64,000 bases of DNA from DASXMR01 sp036495525. Its GTDB lineage: Bacteria; Actinomycetota; Actinomycetes; Streptosporangiales; Streptosporangiaceae. How positions within the stretch are numbered: the first letter of the stretch is position 1; the number at the start of each line of letters is the position of its first letter. The stretch is from positions 41,512-105,511 of the forward strand of contig DASXMR010000107.1 of assembly GCA_036495525.1 (NCBI GenBank), read 5' to 3'. Of the stretch, positions 25,679-33,595 are shown piece after piece. A program made the translations under genes and the position numbers. The notes beneath the pieces are model-generated. The model was not told the origin of the DNA, searched no databases, and saw only the letters and a list, made by a program, of their open reading frames with translations.

Positions 25679-26989
25679 CTAAACCTCCAGCGTCAGTGAG
25701 GCGCCGTCCCACAGGTGCGTCATGCGCCCGAGGAACAGGCTGCCCTTGGCCATGAGCATGGTGCTCGACAGCTCGCCCTGCGCCGCCCGGTACAGCGCAT
25801 GCGGCAGCCAGGGAACCGCCGAGGCGATATGGCCCTGCGTCGGGGAAAAGCCGGGAATCCCGTGCTGCCCGGCGAAGGCGGGCAGATCCGCTCTGGCCAG
25901 CTCTCCGCGAAGGACGCCGTAGCCGGCCAGCATCCGGTAGTTCCGGTCCGGCACGTCACCGCCGCCCGCTGGCTGGGTGATCTCCGGGTTGTGCAGTTCA
26001 GGGGCGTAGACCCCGATGTCGGTGATCGAGCGGCCCATCCGCGCGAGGGGCACGCCGACGATGTCCTCAAGCAGCGCCTGCTGAGACGAGCCGGCCGCGA
26101 CGCGGTGCCGGCCCACCGCGTCCAGCTGCATCACCATGCCGTCAGCCTCGCCCGCGACGCCGACCAGGATGGCCAGGCCGGCCAGCGTGTCCTCGAGGAT
26201 GGGCATGCCGCGGTCGAGCGCGCTCTCGAACTTCATGCCCAGCTTGGCGAGCGAGCCGCCGGCCACCACGGCGACCTGGTCGTGCACCCCCGCCTGCACC
26301 AGCGCGCCGGCCATGACCAGGGCATGCACCGGGCCGGCGCAGAATGCCTTGACGTCGGCTCCGGCAGCCTGAGTCAGCCCGGCTGCCTCGGCGACTGCCT
26401 TGCCGAGGTTGCCGCCGCCCCGCTGGTACCGGTCACCGATGGCTTCCTCGCCGGATCCCAGCACGAACGAGATCGAGTCAGGGTCGGCACCGGTCCGCGA
26501 CAGCAGGAACCGGGTCGCGTGCACGGCGCCCGCCTTGCAGGCCAGGTTCTCCAGCAGCACCTGCGCGGTGAGCGACTCGTCCGCTTCGTGAGCCGCCGAG
26601 AATGCGCCGGTGACCTCACCGTCGGCGTAGATCCTCAGGTCCGCTGGGCCCGGCTCCTCCTTGAGCCGCAGCAGGCCGAACTGATCGACCTCGGCCATCA
26701 GCTCATAGAAAGCTGCCTGCGGCATGATCTCGCCGCTACGGCCGGCTGCCTGGCCGGCCGTGCTGCTGCCCCACCACGGCCGGGCGGCCTGCCGCAGGTA
26801 CTCCGGGCGCTGGTTGCCGATGAACACCTGATGCGGCAGGTAGCCGACCGCCTCGTCGAACGTGCGCAGCGCGGCCAGCAGCTCCGGAATCCTGGCCTGC
26901 TCCCTGGCCGGCTTCGATCCGTACCTGACCAGATCGGGCACATGCTGAAGGGTCATCGACGCGGCGAGGATCGCCGCCCGGCGGCTCAC
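25679..26989 (-). CDS. grdC: Glycine reductase component C beta subunit (GrdC-like)
   Basis: A 436-residue thiolase/FabH-like protein. GrdC takes the Se-carboxymethyl group from GrdA and forms an acetyl enzyme, later released as acetyl phosphate with GrdD. Family blocks seen: HVPDLVRYGSKP, VGYLPHQVFIGN, GEIMPQAAFYELM, RGGGNLGKA, ADVKAFCAGPVHALV with the likely nucleophile Cys217, PILEDTLAG, THGH-like PTQGHIASAVPW, and KGSLFLGRMTHLWDG at the C-terminus. It is shorter than clostridial GrdC (about 510) by an internal gap of roughly 70 residues after GLLRLKEE. The GTG start overlaps the grdB stop (GTGA). No grdD was found nearby. Confidence 0.9.
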   Translation of the reverse strand: MSRRAAILAASMTLQHVPDLVRYGSKPAREQARIPELLAALRTFDEAVGYLPHQVFIGNQRPEYLRQAARPWWGSSTAGQAAGRSGEIMPQAAFYELMAEVDQFGLLRLKEEPGPADLRIYADGEVTGAFSAAHEADESLTAQVLLENLACKAGAVHATRFLLSRTGADPDSISFVLGSGEEAIGDRYQRGGGNLGKAVAEAAGLTQAAGADVKAFCAGPVHALVMAGALVQAGVHDQVAVVAGGSLAKLGMKFESALDRGMPILEDTLAGLAILVGVAGEADGMVMQLDAVGRHRVAAGSSQQALLEDIVGVPLARMGRSITDIGVYAPELHNPEITQPAGGGDVPDRNYRMLAGYGVLRGELARADLPAFAGQHGIPGFSPTQGHIASAVPWLPHALYRAAQGELSSTMLMAKGSLFLGRMTHLWDGASLTLEV

Positions 26990-28275
26990 GGCGTCAGCTC
27001 CCAGACCGTGCCCGGCGCCACGTCCGTCGCGAGCAGCGAGAGTGCCCGCGCCACGATCCTGGTGCGCAGCGCCAGCTCATCGCCGGCCGCCAGCGACTCG
27101 TCGCCCGTCGGCGTGGTGATGGAGACGCCGCGCAGTATCCGGTTCATGCCGGTCATCTGCGCGATCGTCGGTAGCGCGGTAATCAGCACGGTCGCAATCC
27201 CTGCTCTCTCGAGTTCCTTTCCTAGCGCTGCCCCGCAACGCGTGCCTGTCCCTCAAGTGCCAGTCAGGATGACGGCCTGAACGCCGGTGCTGACCAGCAC
27301 GGCAGCTATCTCCTGGCCGAACCTGGCCGCCGCCGCCACCGGGGTGTCCACGCCCGACGTTGTGTAGAAGTACTCGTGCACGCCGCCGAGCCGGCCCTCG
27401 CGCTCAAGTGCACGGACCGCGTCGAGCGGCACCAGCCGGTTCGGGTCGGCGTTCGCCGCGCGAGTGTCGAACCCTGCGTGCACCGACTCGTAGCTGCCAG
27501 CGTCGAGTGACGTCACGCCGCCAACCGGGTACCTGAGCCAGACGTCGGCGTGCCGGGTGGGCAGCCGGTCCGGATTGCCGGCCGGCACGCAGCCCGACTC
27601 GGTCACCAGCGCTATCGTGCTGGCCGCCGGGTCGGCGATCGGCTGCGGCGGCGGCACCCGGTCGCGGCCGGGCTCGATTTCCGTCCCCGGCTGGCCGGCC
27701 AGCCTGGCCAGCATGGCGGCGACGGCGCGCTCTGCCCCGAGCCGCGCCACCCTGACGTTCGTCCGGGCGCCGCGCGGCAGGTAGCCATCTTCCGCCGCGG
27801 TGCCCACCGGCTCGCCCTCGCCGAGGCGGCGGGCCAGGCTGGCGACGGCCGGCAGCGCCTTGCGCATCGCCGCGACGTTCGGCCCGGTGGGCACGATGTA
27901 GGCGGAGCCGCTGGCGGCGAGCACGCCGGGGTTGTCCGGCGTCATCGCGCAGACGACAGGGATGCCCCGCCGGCCGGCCTCGCGGGCGAGCGACCCGCAG
28001 GCGTAGCCGTAGCGGCCGGAACCGAACGCGGGCCCGCAGACCAGGACGTCGGGCCCGATCTCGTCTAGCCATTGCAGCAGCTGACTCAGCGCGCGCGCTT
28101 CGTGCTCGGCGAAGAAGTTGTCACCGCAGCTCAGCGTCGTGTCAACCGGCAGCCCCGCCGCCGCAAGGCCGCGGCCGGGACCCACCGCCCCGGCCATCCT
28201 GGCGGGCTCCAGGCCGGCCGCTTCCTCGCCGCCAAGGCCGGCAAAGAACTGGTTCAGGTAGTGAACGACGATCAT
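26986..28275 (-). CDS. grdB: Glycine/sarcosine/betaine reductase selenoprotein B (GrdB/GrdF/GrdH-like) with in-frame UGA
   Basis: Catalytic selenoprotein of component B, which cleaves the C-N bond of glycine, sarcosine or betaine. I read one gene of 429 residues with UGA at codon 341. The N-terminal VVHYLNQFFAGLGGEE and CGPAFGSGRYGYACGS are hallmark GrdB blocks, as is YESVHAGFDTRAANADPNR. Around the UGA the protein reads AVILTGT-U-GTGTRCGAALGKELER, matching the family's ILTST-U-GTCTRCGATMVKEIER; the first Cys after Sec is Gly here, the second is kept. The 88 residues beyond the UGA align with the GrdB tail (TGMNRILRGVSITTPTGD, IVARALSLL). Its ATG overlaps the grdE stop. Which of glycine, sarcosine or betaine is used cannot be told. 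Confidence 0.92.
27225..27241 (-). promoter_or_regulatory. Candidate bacterial SECIS hairpin in grdB
   Basis: In the mRNA, 11 bases after the UGA, arms GCGUUGC and GCAGCGC (7 bp, one U-G pair) close a GGG loop, which becomes CGGGG if the top pair opens. The loop begins 18 bases after the UGA and has G first, agreeing with the described bacterial SECIS geometry (E. coli fdhF loop about 17 bases after UGA). Found by hand. Confidence 0.6.
27253..27255 (-). other. UGA codon predicted to encode selenocysteine in grdB
   Basis: The TGA follows AVILTGT and precedes GTGTRCG, the exact Sec context of the family. The frame then stays open for 88 codons of recognisable GrdB sequence. Confidence 0.88.
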
Positions 28276-29537
28276 CCGGGCACCGCCGTCAGCGCCATAT
28301 CACCGGTCTGCACGCACGCGCCCAGGTAGCAGTACAGCGGGACCGGCTCGCCGGCCATCGCTGAGCCGGATCCCCCGATAACCTTTCCCGGGCTCCACGC
28401 CCGGACGAGCTCGTCGGTGTTTCCGGTGCTGATGATGGAATCGGCCTCCGGCACGTGGTCGGTGAGGCCGCTGTCCGTTTCCGCGACGATGGCGACCGTG
28501 CCGAGGCCACGCTCCGCGCAGGCCCGGACGGTGAGCATGGTGTCGGTGTGCGAATTGCCGGAGGAGAACGTCGTGCAGATGACGCCGTCCGCTCCGGCCT
28601 GCGCCGCGAGCCGGGCCGCCAGCATCGCGGACCGCTGTTTTTCCGCGGCGGTGTCGAGGTAGCCGAGGGCGAGGATCACCCCGGCGAACCGCAGCGTGCT
28701 GCCGTGCGCCGCGGTGAGCGCCCGGATGAGGGCGTTGTCCTGGTAGAACGCGGTGAGGTTGCGCACGGCCGGCCAGTCGTAGGCGCCGCTGGTGAGCGCG
28801 CCGTCGAGAATCTCGCGATGGTCGACGAGGGTCGGCACCATGCCGATGAGCGCGCCGCCGTACAGGAAGGTATCGGTCAGCGTGCCCTCGGACGCGACCT
28901 GCAGGATCACGGCAACCGACGGGAGTGCCTCATCCGCCTGCCCGGCCAGCTCGAACGACTCGACCGCATCCGGCACCCGGCCGCTGGCCGACTCCGCCAG
29001 CAGCCGTGCGACCTGCAGCGAAGCCATCCGCACCGAGCGGTCAGCGTCGCCGACCGCAGCGCCGGGCCGCGGCGTGCAGCACACCACGACTGCGGCGCGG
29101 TCCCCCCACGCGGTCATCGCCTGGCCCGGCCCGGCCATGTCCACGAAGGCGGACGGAAACTCGCCAGGCGACGTCAGGCCCGCTGCTGTCCAGTCGCACA
29201 CCGGCAGCACCGCCACGCCGTCCAGCCTGGTGGTCTCGCCATGCCCGGCCGGAGTGAGCCCGCCCAGCACGCCAGGAAAGGTGGACTGCGGGTGAGCTGC
29301 CTTCACGTCCGGGATGACCGCGTCGAGCACGTTGGTGATCCGGACCGGCTCGCCAGGGCGCACCAGGTGCACGGTCACGTCCTGCAATGCGGGAGCCTGT
29401 CGCAGCGCGGCGGCCGCCAGGGCTTCAGTGCTGACCATCAGGTTGGCGCCTGACCAGGCCGTCTGCGGGCCTTCAGCCATATCGCCGACGCTGCAGCTCG
29501 CCAGCGTGAACGGATTTTCGTGCTGGCGCCGCCCCAT
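28272..29537 (-). CDS. grdE: Component B proprotein of glycine/sarcosine/betaine reductase (GrdE/GrdG-like)
   Basis: A 421-residue protein. GrdE-type proteins provide the two non-selenium subunits of component B after self-cleavage that leaves a pyruvoyl group. Matching blocks are VRPGEPVRITNVLDAVIPDVK, STFPGVLGG, DTFLYGGALIGMVPTLVDH and REILDGALTSG. Where clostridial GrdE has Gly-Asn-Cys after that last block (the cleavage site as I recall it), this protein has Gly-Ala-Tyr, so classical pyruvoyl formation looks impossible. I chose ATG 29537 by homology; no ribosome site precedes it and the operator copy at 29539 abuts it, suggesting a leaderless or very short-leader message. A longer frame to 29702 exists but overlaps the divergent gene. 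First gene of the operon. Confidence 0.85.
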   Translation of the reverse strand: MGRRQHENPFTLASCSVGDMAEGPQTAWSGANLMVSTEALAAAALRQAPALQDVTVHLVRPGEPVRITNVLDAVIPDVKAAHPQSTFPGVLGGLTPAGHGETTRLDGVAVLPVCDWTAAGLTSPGEFPSAFVDMAGPGQAMTAWGDRAAVVVCCTPRPGAAVGDADRSVRMASLQVARLLAESASGRVPDAVESFELAGQADEALPSVAVILQVASEGTLTDTFLYGGALIGMVPTLVDHREILDGALTSGAYDWPAVRNLTAFYQDNALIRALTAAHGSTLRFAGVILALGYLDTAAEKQRSAMLAARLAAQAGADGVICTTFSSGNSHTDTMLTVRACAERGLGTVAIVAETDSGLTDHVPEADSIISTGNTDELVRAWSPGKVIGGSGSAMAGEPVPLYCYLGACVQTGDMALTAVPG

Positions 29538-29538
29538 G

Positions 29539-29551
29539 GTCGACAGTTTAC
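29539..29551. promoter_or_regulatory. Operator copy GTCGACAGTTTAC at the grdE start
   Basis: Lies one base before the grdE ATG and about 154 bases upstream of the divergent flavoprotein. A TATTGT element straddles its upstream edge on the minus strand and could be a -10, in which case a bound repressor would block the promoter directly. Confidence 0.65.
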
Positions 29552-29704
29552 AATAATGACCGCTCAGGGTCGATAGCTTCGGCTGCCGCTCAGAACGCGG
29601 GAGGAACGCCATGCTCATGGTGCTCGAACGGCTCATCATGCCCAGCCGGAACGGATGGCCCTCGCCGATCTGGCGCACGACGATCTGGCGCACGGAGGCC
29701 ACTC

Positions 29705-31297
29705 ATGGCTGAGCGGTGGGACGCCGTTGTCGTCGGTGCCGGGCACAATGGCCTGGTCGCCGCGTTCTACCTGGCCAGGGCTGGCCTGCGGACGCTGGTC
29801 CTGGAGCGCAGGCCGATCGTGGGCGGGGCCTGCGTGACGGAGGAATTCGCGCCGGGATTCCGCGCGTCGCCGGGCGCGTACGTGCTGTCGATGCTCCGCG
29901 AGCCGGTCTGGCAGGATCTCCGGCTGCGCGAGCGTGGCCTGCGGGTCGCTCCTGGCGGGCCGTCGCTGCACCTGTATCCCGACGGGCAGACGCTGACCCT
30001 GCATCAGGACCACGCCCGGACGCTGGCGGAGATCAAGCCGCTGAGCGCAGCGGACGCGGACGCGTTCACCAGGTTCGAGCACGACCTCGAGAGCATCGCG
30101 ACCGCGCTGATGCCGCTGTTCGACTGGACGCCACCCGACCCGAGGCTGACCAGGCGCCGCGACCTGGCGCCGCTGCTGCGCTTCGGCCGGCTGGCCATGC
30201 GCCACCGCAGGCAGCTGCCGGACGCGGCGTTCCTGTTCAGCACGTCGGCCAGGCAGTTCCTCGACGAGTACTTCCGCACCGACATCCTCAAGTCGGCGCT
30301 GGGCTGGGAGGCGATCAGCAACACCCTGGCCGGGCCCTCCACTCCCGGCACCGCCTACACGCTGCTGCACGATGCAGCCTCTGGCTCGGGCGGCGGCATC
30401 GGCTGGGGCTTCGTGGCAGGCGGGATGGGCTCGGTGACCGCCCTGATGGCCGACGCGGCACGCGAGGCAGGCGCCGAGATCCGCACCGGCGCTGAGGTCA
30501 GCGCCATCACCGTGTCCGGCGGTCAGGCCACCGGCGTCGCGCTGGCCGGCGGCGAGCAGATCCAGGCCGCCAGGGTCGTCTCGAACGCGGACCCCAAGCG
30601 CACATTCCTCACCTTGCTCGACGGGGCAGAGCTGCCGGACAGCTTCCTCGCCTCGGTCCGCGCCTACCGCTGCGAGGGCGCGAGCATGAAGATCAACCTG
30701 GCCGTTGCCGAGCTGCCGCAGGTCCGGGGCGGCGAAGGGCGCGGCTTGCAGCCCTATCACGGCGGCCTGATCCAGTTCACCAAGCCGCTGACCGACCTGG
30801 ACAAAGACCAGGACAGCGCCAGCCGCGGGGTGCCGGCCGCCAGGGCGCACGCGGAGATCTGCATCCCCACCGTGCATGACCCGAGCCTGGCGCCCGAGGG
30901 CCAGCACGTGGTGACCATCGGCGTCCGCTCGCAGCCCTACCGGCTGAGCGGGCCGGGCTGGGACGCGATCAGGGAAGAGGTAGCCGACCGGGTCGTGGCC
31001 TACCTCGGTGAGTTCATGCCCAACCTGCCAGGGTCGGTGCTGCACCGCGAGATCCTGACCCCGCTCGACCTCGAACGCCGGCTGGCGCTGACCGGCGGCC
31101 ACCACTTCCACGGCGACATGGCCCCCGACCAGCTGCTGTTCCTCCGCCCGGTGCGCGGGTTCGCCGACTACCGGACCCCGGTCGGCGGCCTCTACCTCTG
31201 CGGCGCCGGCACCCATCCTGGCGGCGGGGTGACCGGCGCCAACGGCCGCAACTGCGCGCGCGAGCTGCTGCGCGACGCGAGGAAGCGAATGGCCTGA
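29705..31297 (+). CDS. Phytoene-desaturase-like FAD/NAD(P)-binding oxidoreductase (copy 2)
   Basis: A 530-residue paralogue of 14394-16028. ATG 29705 follows GGAGG. The FAD motif is DAVVVGAGHNGLVAAFYLARAG, the end-cap is LVLERR, and the C-terminal motif is LYLCGAGTHPGGGVTGANG. Most blocks are shared with copy 1, including FAPGFRAS, VSNADPKRTFL, AEICIPTVHDPSLAPEG and HGDMAPDQLLF. It is divergent from grdE with a shared regulatory region. It may oxidise an amine or alcohol that feeds or follows the reductase; this is inference from position only. Confidence 0.88.
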   Translation: MAERWDAVVVGAGHNGLVAAFYLARAGLRTLVLERRPIVGGACVTEEFAPGFRASPGAYVLSMLREPVWQDLRLRERGLRVAPGGPSLHLYPDGQTLTLHQDHARTLAEIKPLSAADADAFTRFEHDLESIATALMPLFDWTPPDPRLTRRRDLAPLLRFGRLAMRHRRQLPDAAFLFSTSARQFLDEYFRTDILKSALGWEAISNTLAGPSTPGTAYTLLHDAASGSGGGIGWGFVAGGMGSVTALMADAAREAGAEIRTGAEVSAITVSGGQATGVALAGGEQIQAARVVSNADPKRTFLTLLDGAELPDSFLASVRAYRCEGASMKINLAVAELPQVRGGEGRGLQPYHGGLIQFTKPLTDLDKDQDSASRGVPAARAHAEICIPTVHDPSLAPEGQHVVTIGVRSQPYRLSGPGWDAIREEVADRVVAYLGEFMPNLPGSVLHREILTPLDLERRLALTGGHHFHGDMAPDQLLFLRPVRGFADYRTPVGGLYLCGAGTHPGGGVTGANGRNCARELLRDARKRMA

Positions 31298-31298
31298 G

Positions 31299-31314
31299 CA
31301 GACCTGGCGGTCTG
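31299..31314. terminator. Hairpin between convergent genes
   Basis: Arms CAGACC and GGTCTG (6 bp, perfect) with loop TGGC, starting two bases after the flavoprotein stop and ahead of the convergent SDR end. Confidence 0.5.
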
Positions 31315-31370
31315 GTATCTCGCGGCCGCGCCGGCCAGGCTCGCGCCCCCCGCAGCGCGGCCGCGGCAGG

Positions 31371-32147
31371 CTAGCTCATCGCGTCGGCTGACTCGGGGAG
31401 CGTCTGGCCGCCATCGACTATCAGGGTCTGGCCGGTGATGTAGCCGGCCTCGTCGGTAGCGAAGAAGAGGGCGGCGCTCGCGATGTCCTGCACGCTGCCG
31501 AGGTGCCGCTGCGGAATCGCCGCCTCCATCGACCGTATGTAGTCCGGGTCTTCGTCCTCGGTCGCGATGTTGCCCGGCAAGATCGCGTTGACGGTGATCC
31601 CGGCGGGAGCGAGCTCCAGCGCCGCCGTGCGCACGAGGCCCAGCTGGCCGGCCTTGCTCGCACCGTAGTGCGACCAGCCGGAGAACCCGGTGACCGGGCC
31701 GGTAATGGACGAGATGACGATGATCCGGCCGTGCGCCGAGCGGCGCAGCGCGGGCAGCGCCGCCTGGATGGTGAAGAACGTGCCCTTGAGGTTGATCGCC
31801 AGCATCTCGTCGAGCTGCCGGGCCGTCATGTCGTCCAGCCGGGCCAGCGGGAAGATTCCGGCGTTGCAGCACACCACGTCCAGGCCGCCATGACGCTGCT
31901 GGGCCGCGGCGGCAACGGCCTGACAGCTTTCCTGGTCGGCGACATCACCGGCCACGAACGCGACCTCGCCGCCAGCCGCCCTGGCCGTGTCGGTGAGCTC
32001 CCTGGCAGCGCGCTCCCCAGCCTCCTGGTCGCGCCCGCTGATAACGACCCGGCCTCCCTCGGCGGCGAATCCGGCGGCGATGCCCTTGCCGATGCCCTTG
32101 CTGCCGCCGGTGACCAGGACTGACCTGCCGCTGAGTGAAGTGAACAA
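31371..32147 (-). CDS. Short-chain dehydrogenase/reductase (FabG-like)
   Basis: A 258-residue classical SDR. The start is TTG 32147, chosen because GGAGG lies five bases before it and the protein begins MFTSLSGRSVLVTGGSKGIGKG. ISGRDQEAG after strand 2 carries an Arg that favours NADP(H). The catalytic segment is HYGASKAGQLG with VISSIT before it, and the end is YITGQTLIVDGGQTLPE. It probably reduces a ketone or oxidises an alcohol of unknown identity. It is convergent with the second flavoprotein and may still belong to that pathway. Confidence 0.92.
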   Translation of the reverse strand: MFTSLSGRSVLVTGGSKGIGKGIAAGFAAEGGRVVISGRDQEAGERAARELTDTARAAGGEVAFVAGDVADQESCQAVAAAAQQRHGGLDVVCCNAGIFPLARLDDMTARQLDEMLAINLKGTFFTIQAALPALRRSAHGRIIVISSITGPVTGFSGWSHYGASKAGQLGLVRTAALELAPAGITVNAILPGNIATEDEDPDYIRSMEAAIPQRHLGSVQDIASAALFFATDEAGYITGQTLIVDGGQTLPESADAMS

Positions 32148-32323
32148 TCCAGCCTCCGCTTCCTTCTGGGCGACCCGGCACGGCCAGGCCCGGCTGCTGG
32201 GTGCGAGCGCCAGCTATCGGGTTCGCTGCACGGCCCCGCAGGTGACAGCATCCGGTCTGCGAGCAGGGCTGTCGCCGGGAAATGGCGATGCACCGCGGGC
32301 CGTGTCGTCGTTACCGTGGCATT

Positions 32324-32961
32324 ATGCCGCCCGCAAGCCATCTGCTCGCCTTCGCAGCCCTGGCGCTGCTGCTGCACGTCCTGCCCGGCCCCAGCATGCT
32401 GTTCGTGATCACCCGCTCGCTCCAGCTTGGCCGGGCAGCCGGGCTCAAGGTCGCGACCGGCGGTCAGGCGGCGAATTCGTCCAGGTCATCGGCGTCGCGC
32501 TGGGCCTGGGTGCGCTGGTGGCACGTTCTGCTGCCATCTTCTCGGTGGTCAAGCTGGCCGGCGCCGCATACCTGGCTTACCTCGGCGTGCAGGCGATCAG
32601 GCATCGGCGGTCGCTGGCGGCGGCGCTGGAAGCCAGCATCACCGCCGCCAGCACGGGCCGCATGCTCAGGGACGGCTTCCTCGTCGGCTTCACCAACCCC
32701 AAGTCGATTGTGTTCCTCGCGGCTGTACTCCCCCAGTTCGCTGACCGCGCGACCGGGCACCTGCCCGCCCAGCTGCTGGTGCTCGGCGCGATCTTCACCG
32801 TGCTGGCCGTGATCAGCGACGGGCTGTGGGCGGTCGCCGCCGGCTCGGCGCGCAGCTGGCTAGCACGCTCACCGCGGCGGCTCGAGCTGATCGGCGGCTC
32901 CGGCGGGCTGGTGATGATCGGCGTCGGGCTGAGCCTGGCGCTGACTGGCCGCAGGGAGTAA
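32324..32961 (+). pseudogene. LysE/RhtB-family amino-acid exporter, frameshifted
   Basis: The protein is split between two frames. ATG 32324 opens with HLLAFAALALLLHVLPGPSM and FVITRSLQLGRAAGLKVATGG, the LysE N-terminus. The frame then turns to Arg/Ser/Trp-rich nonsense, while the frame one base back continues with EFVQVIGVALGLGALVARSA, SVVKLAGAAYLAYLGVQAI and GFLVGFTNPKSIVFLAAVLP to the stop at 32961. The join lies about 32455-32475, consistent with one lost base. Restored, it would be a normal-length (about 210 residue) exporter with six membrane helices. It is either a pseudogene or a sequencing error; a programmed shift is unlikely because no slippery heptamer stands out. Confidence 0.8.
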
Positions 32962-33122
32962 CGAGCACCGGACTGTGGTCTGAGACTGCTGACGCCGCAG
33001 CTGTCTGCGCAGCCAGCCCCTCTGCAGGCCAGACAACCGAACATTTACCAGCTACCGGGCGAAACCGGATCCGGTCGGCCGCGGCCGGGCTAGCATTGGG
33101 CTGCCGCACGAGGAGGCCTCAG

Positions 33123-33347
33123 ATGTCGCGATTGATTGCCGTCATACTGCTGGTTCTTGGCATCCTGGCCATAGTGGTCGGCGTCATCTACCTGGTAGAG
33201 CCCATTCACGCACTGCCCTCGTTCTTCCCCGGCCACGCCCACCATGGGAACGGCCACCATCACATCCGCGGCTACGTGGCGATAGCCGTGGGCGTCGTCC
33301 TGCTCATCGCTGGCGCAATATCAGGACGCTCCCGCCGCCAGTACTAA
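33123..33347 (+). CDS. Small membrane protein with His-rich loop
   Basis: A 74-residue protein starting at ATG 33123 after AGGAGGCC. It has two hydrophobic helices (LIAVILLVLGILAIVVGVIY and GYVAIAVGVVLLIAGAIS) joined by a loop with PGHAHHGNGHHHIRG, rich in His. The second half resembles small actinobacterial membrane proteins of unknown function. The His cluster could bind metal at the membrane surface. It stands alone between the LysE remnant and the DAHP synthase. Coding is supported by the ribosome site and membrane pattern; the function is unknown. Confidence 0.75.
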   Translation: MSRLIAVILLVLGILAIVVGVIYLVEPIHALPSFFPGHAHHGNGHHHIRGYVAIAVGVVLLIAGAISGRSRRQY

Positions 33348-33595
33348 GACTCGCGGTCCCTGCCACTTCCAGCCCGGCGACACGAGCCAGGCGGCCGGGC
33401 AGCTGCTGCCTGCCAGACGCCCGGACACATGCCACGGGCGGCGGTGCCGCACGCGCCGGGGCTAGGTATCCGGGCGGCAGGAGCGCGCGAGCGCTGGTGT
33501 AGCCTCGCTGGCATGCGGCAGGGGCACGGGCATCGCAGGACCGCTCCCGGCGGGGCCGGACGCACAACCGGGCGCTGATCGTCATCACTCCAGCC

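Noticed and set aside
27253..27255. UGA as a true stop with an independent gene at 26986-27189
   Set aside because: The downstream sequence aligns with the GrdB C-terminus in the same frame and the UGA sits at the family's Sec site; a separate start would omit conserved GTGTRCG.
32324..32961. Programmed ribosomal frameshift in the LysE gene
   Set aside because: No slippery heptamer with a following structure was evident, and such exporters are not known to use one.
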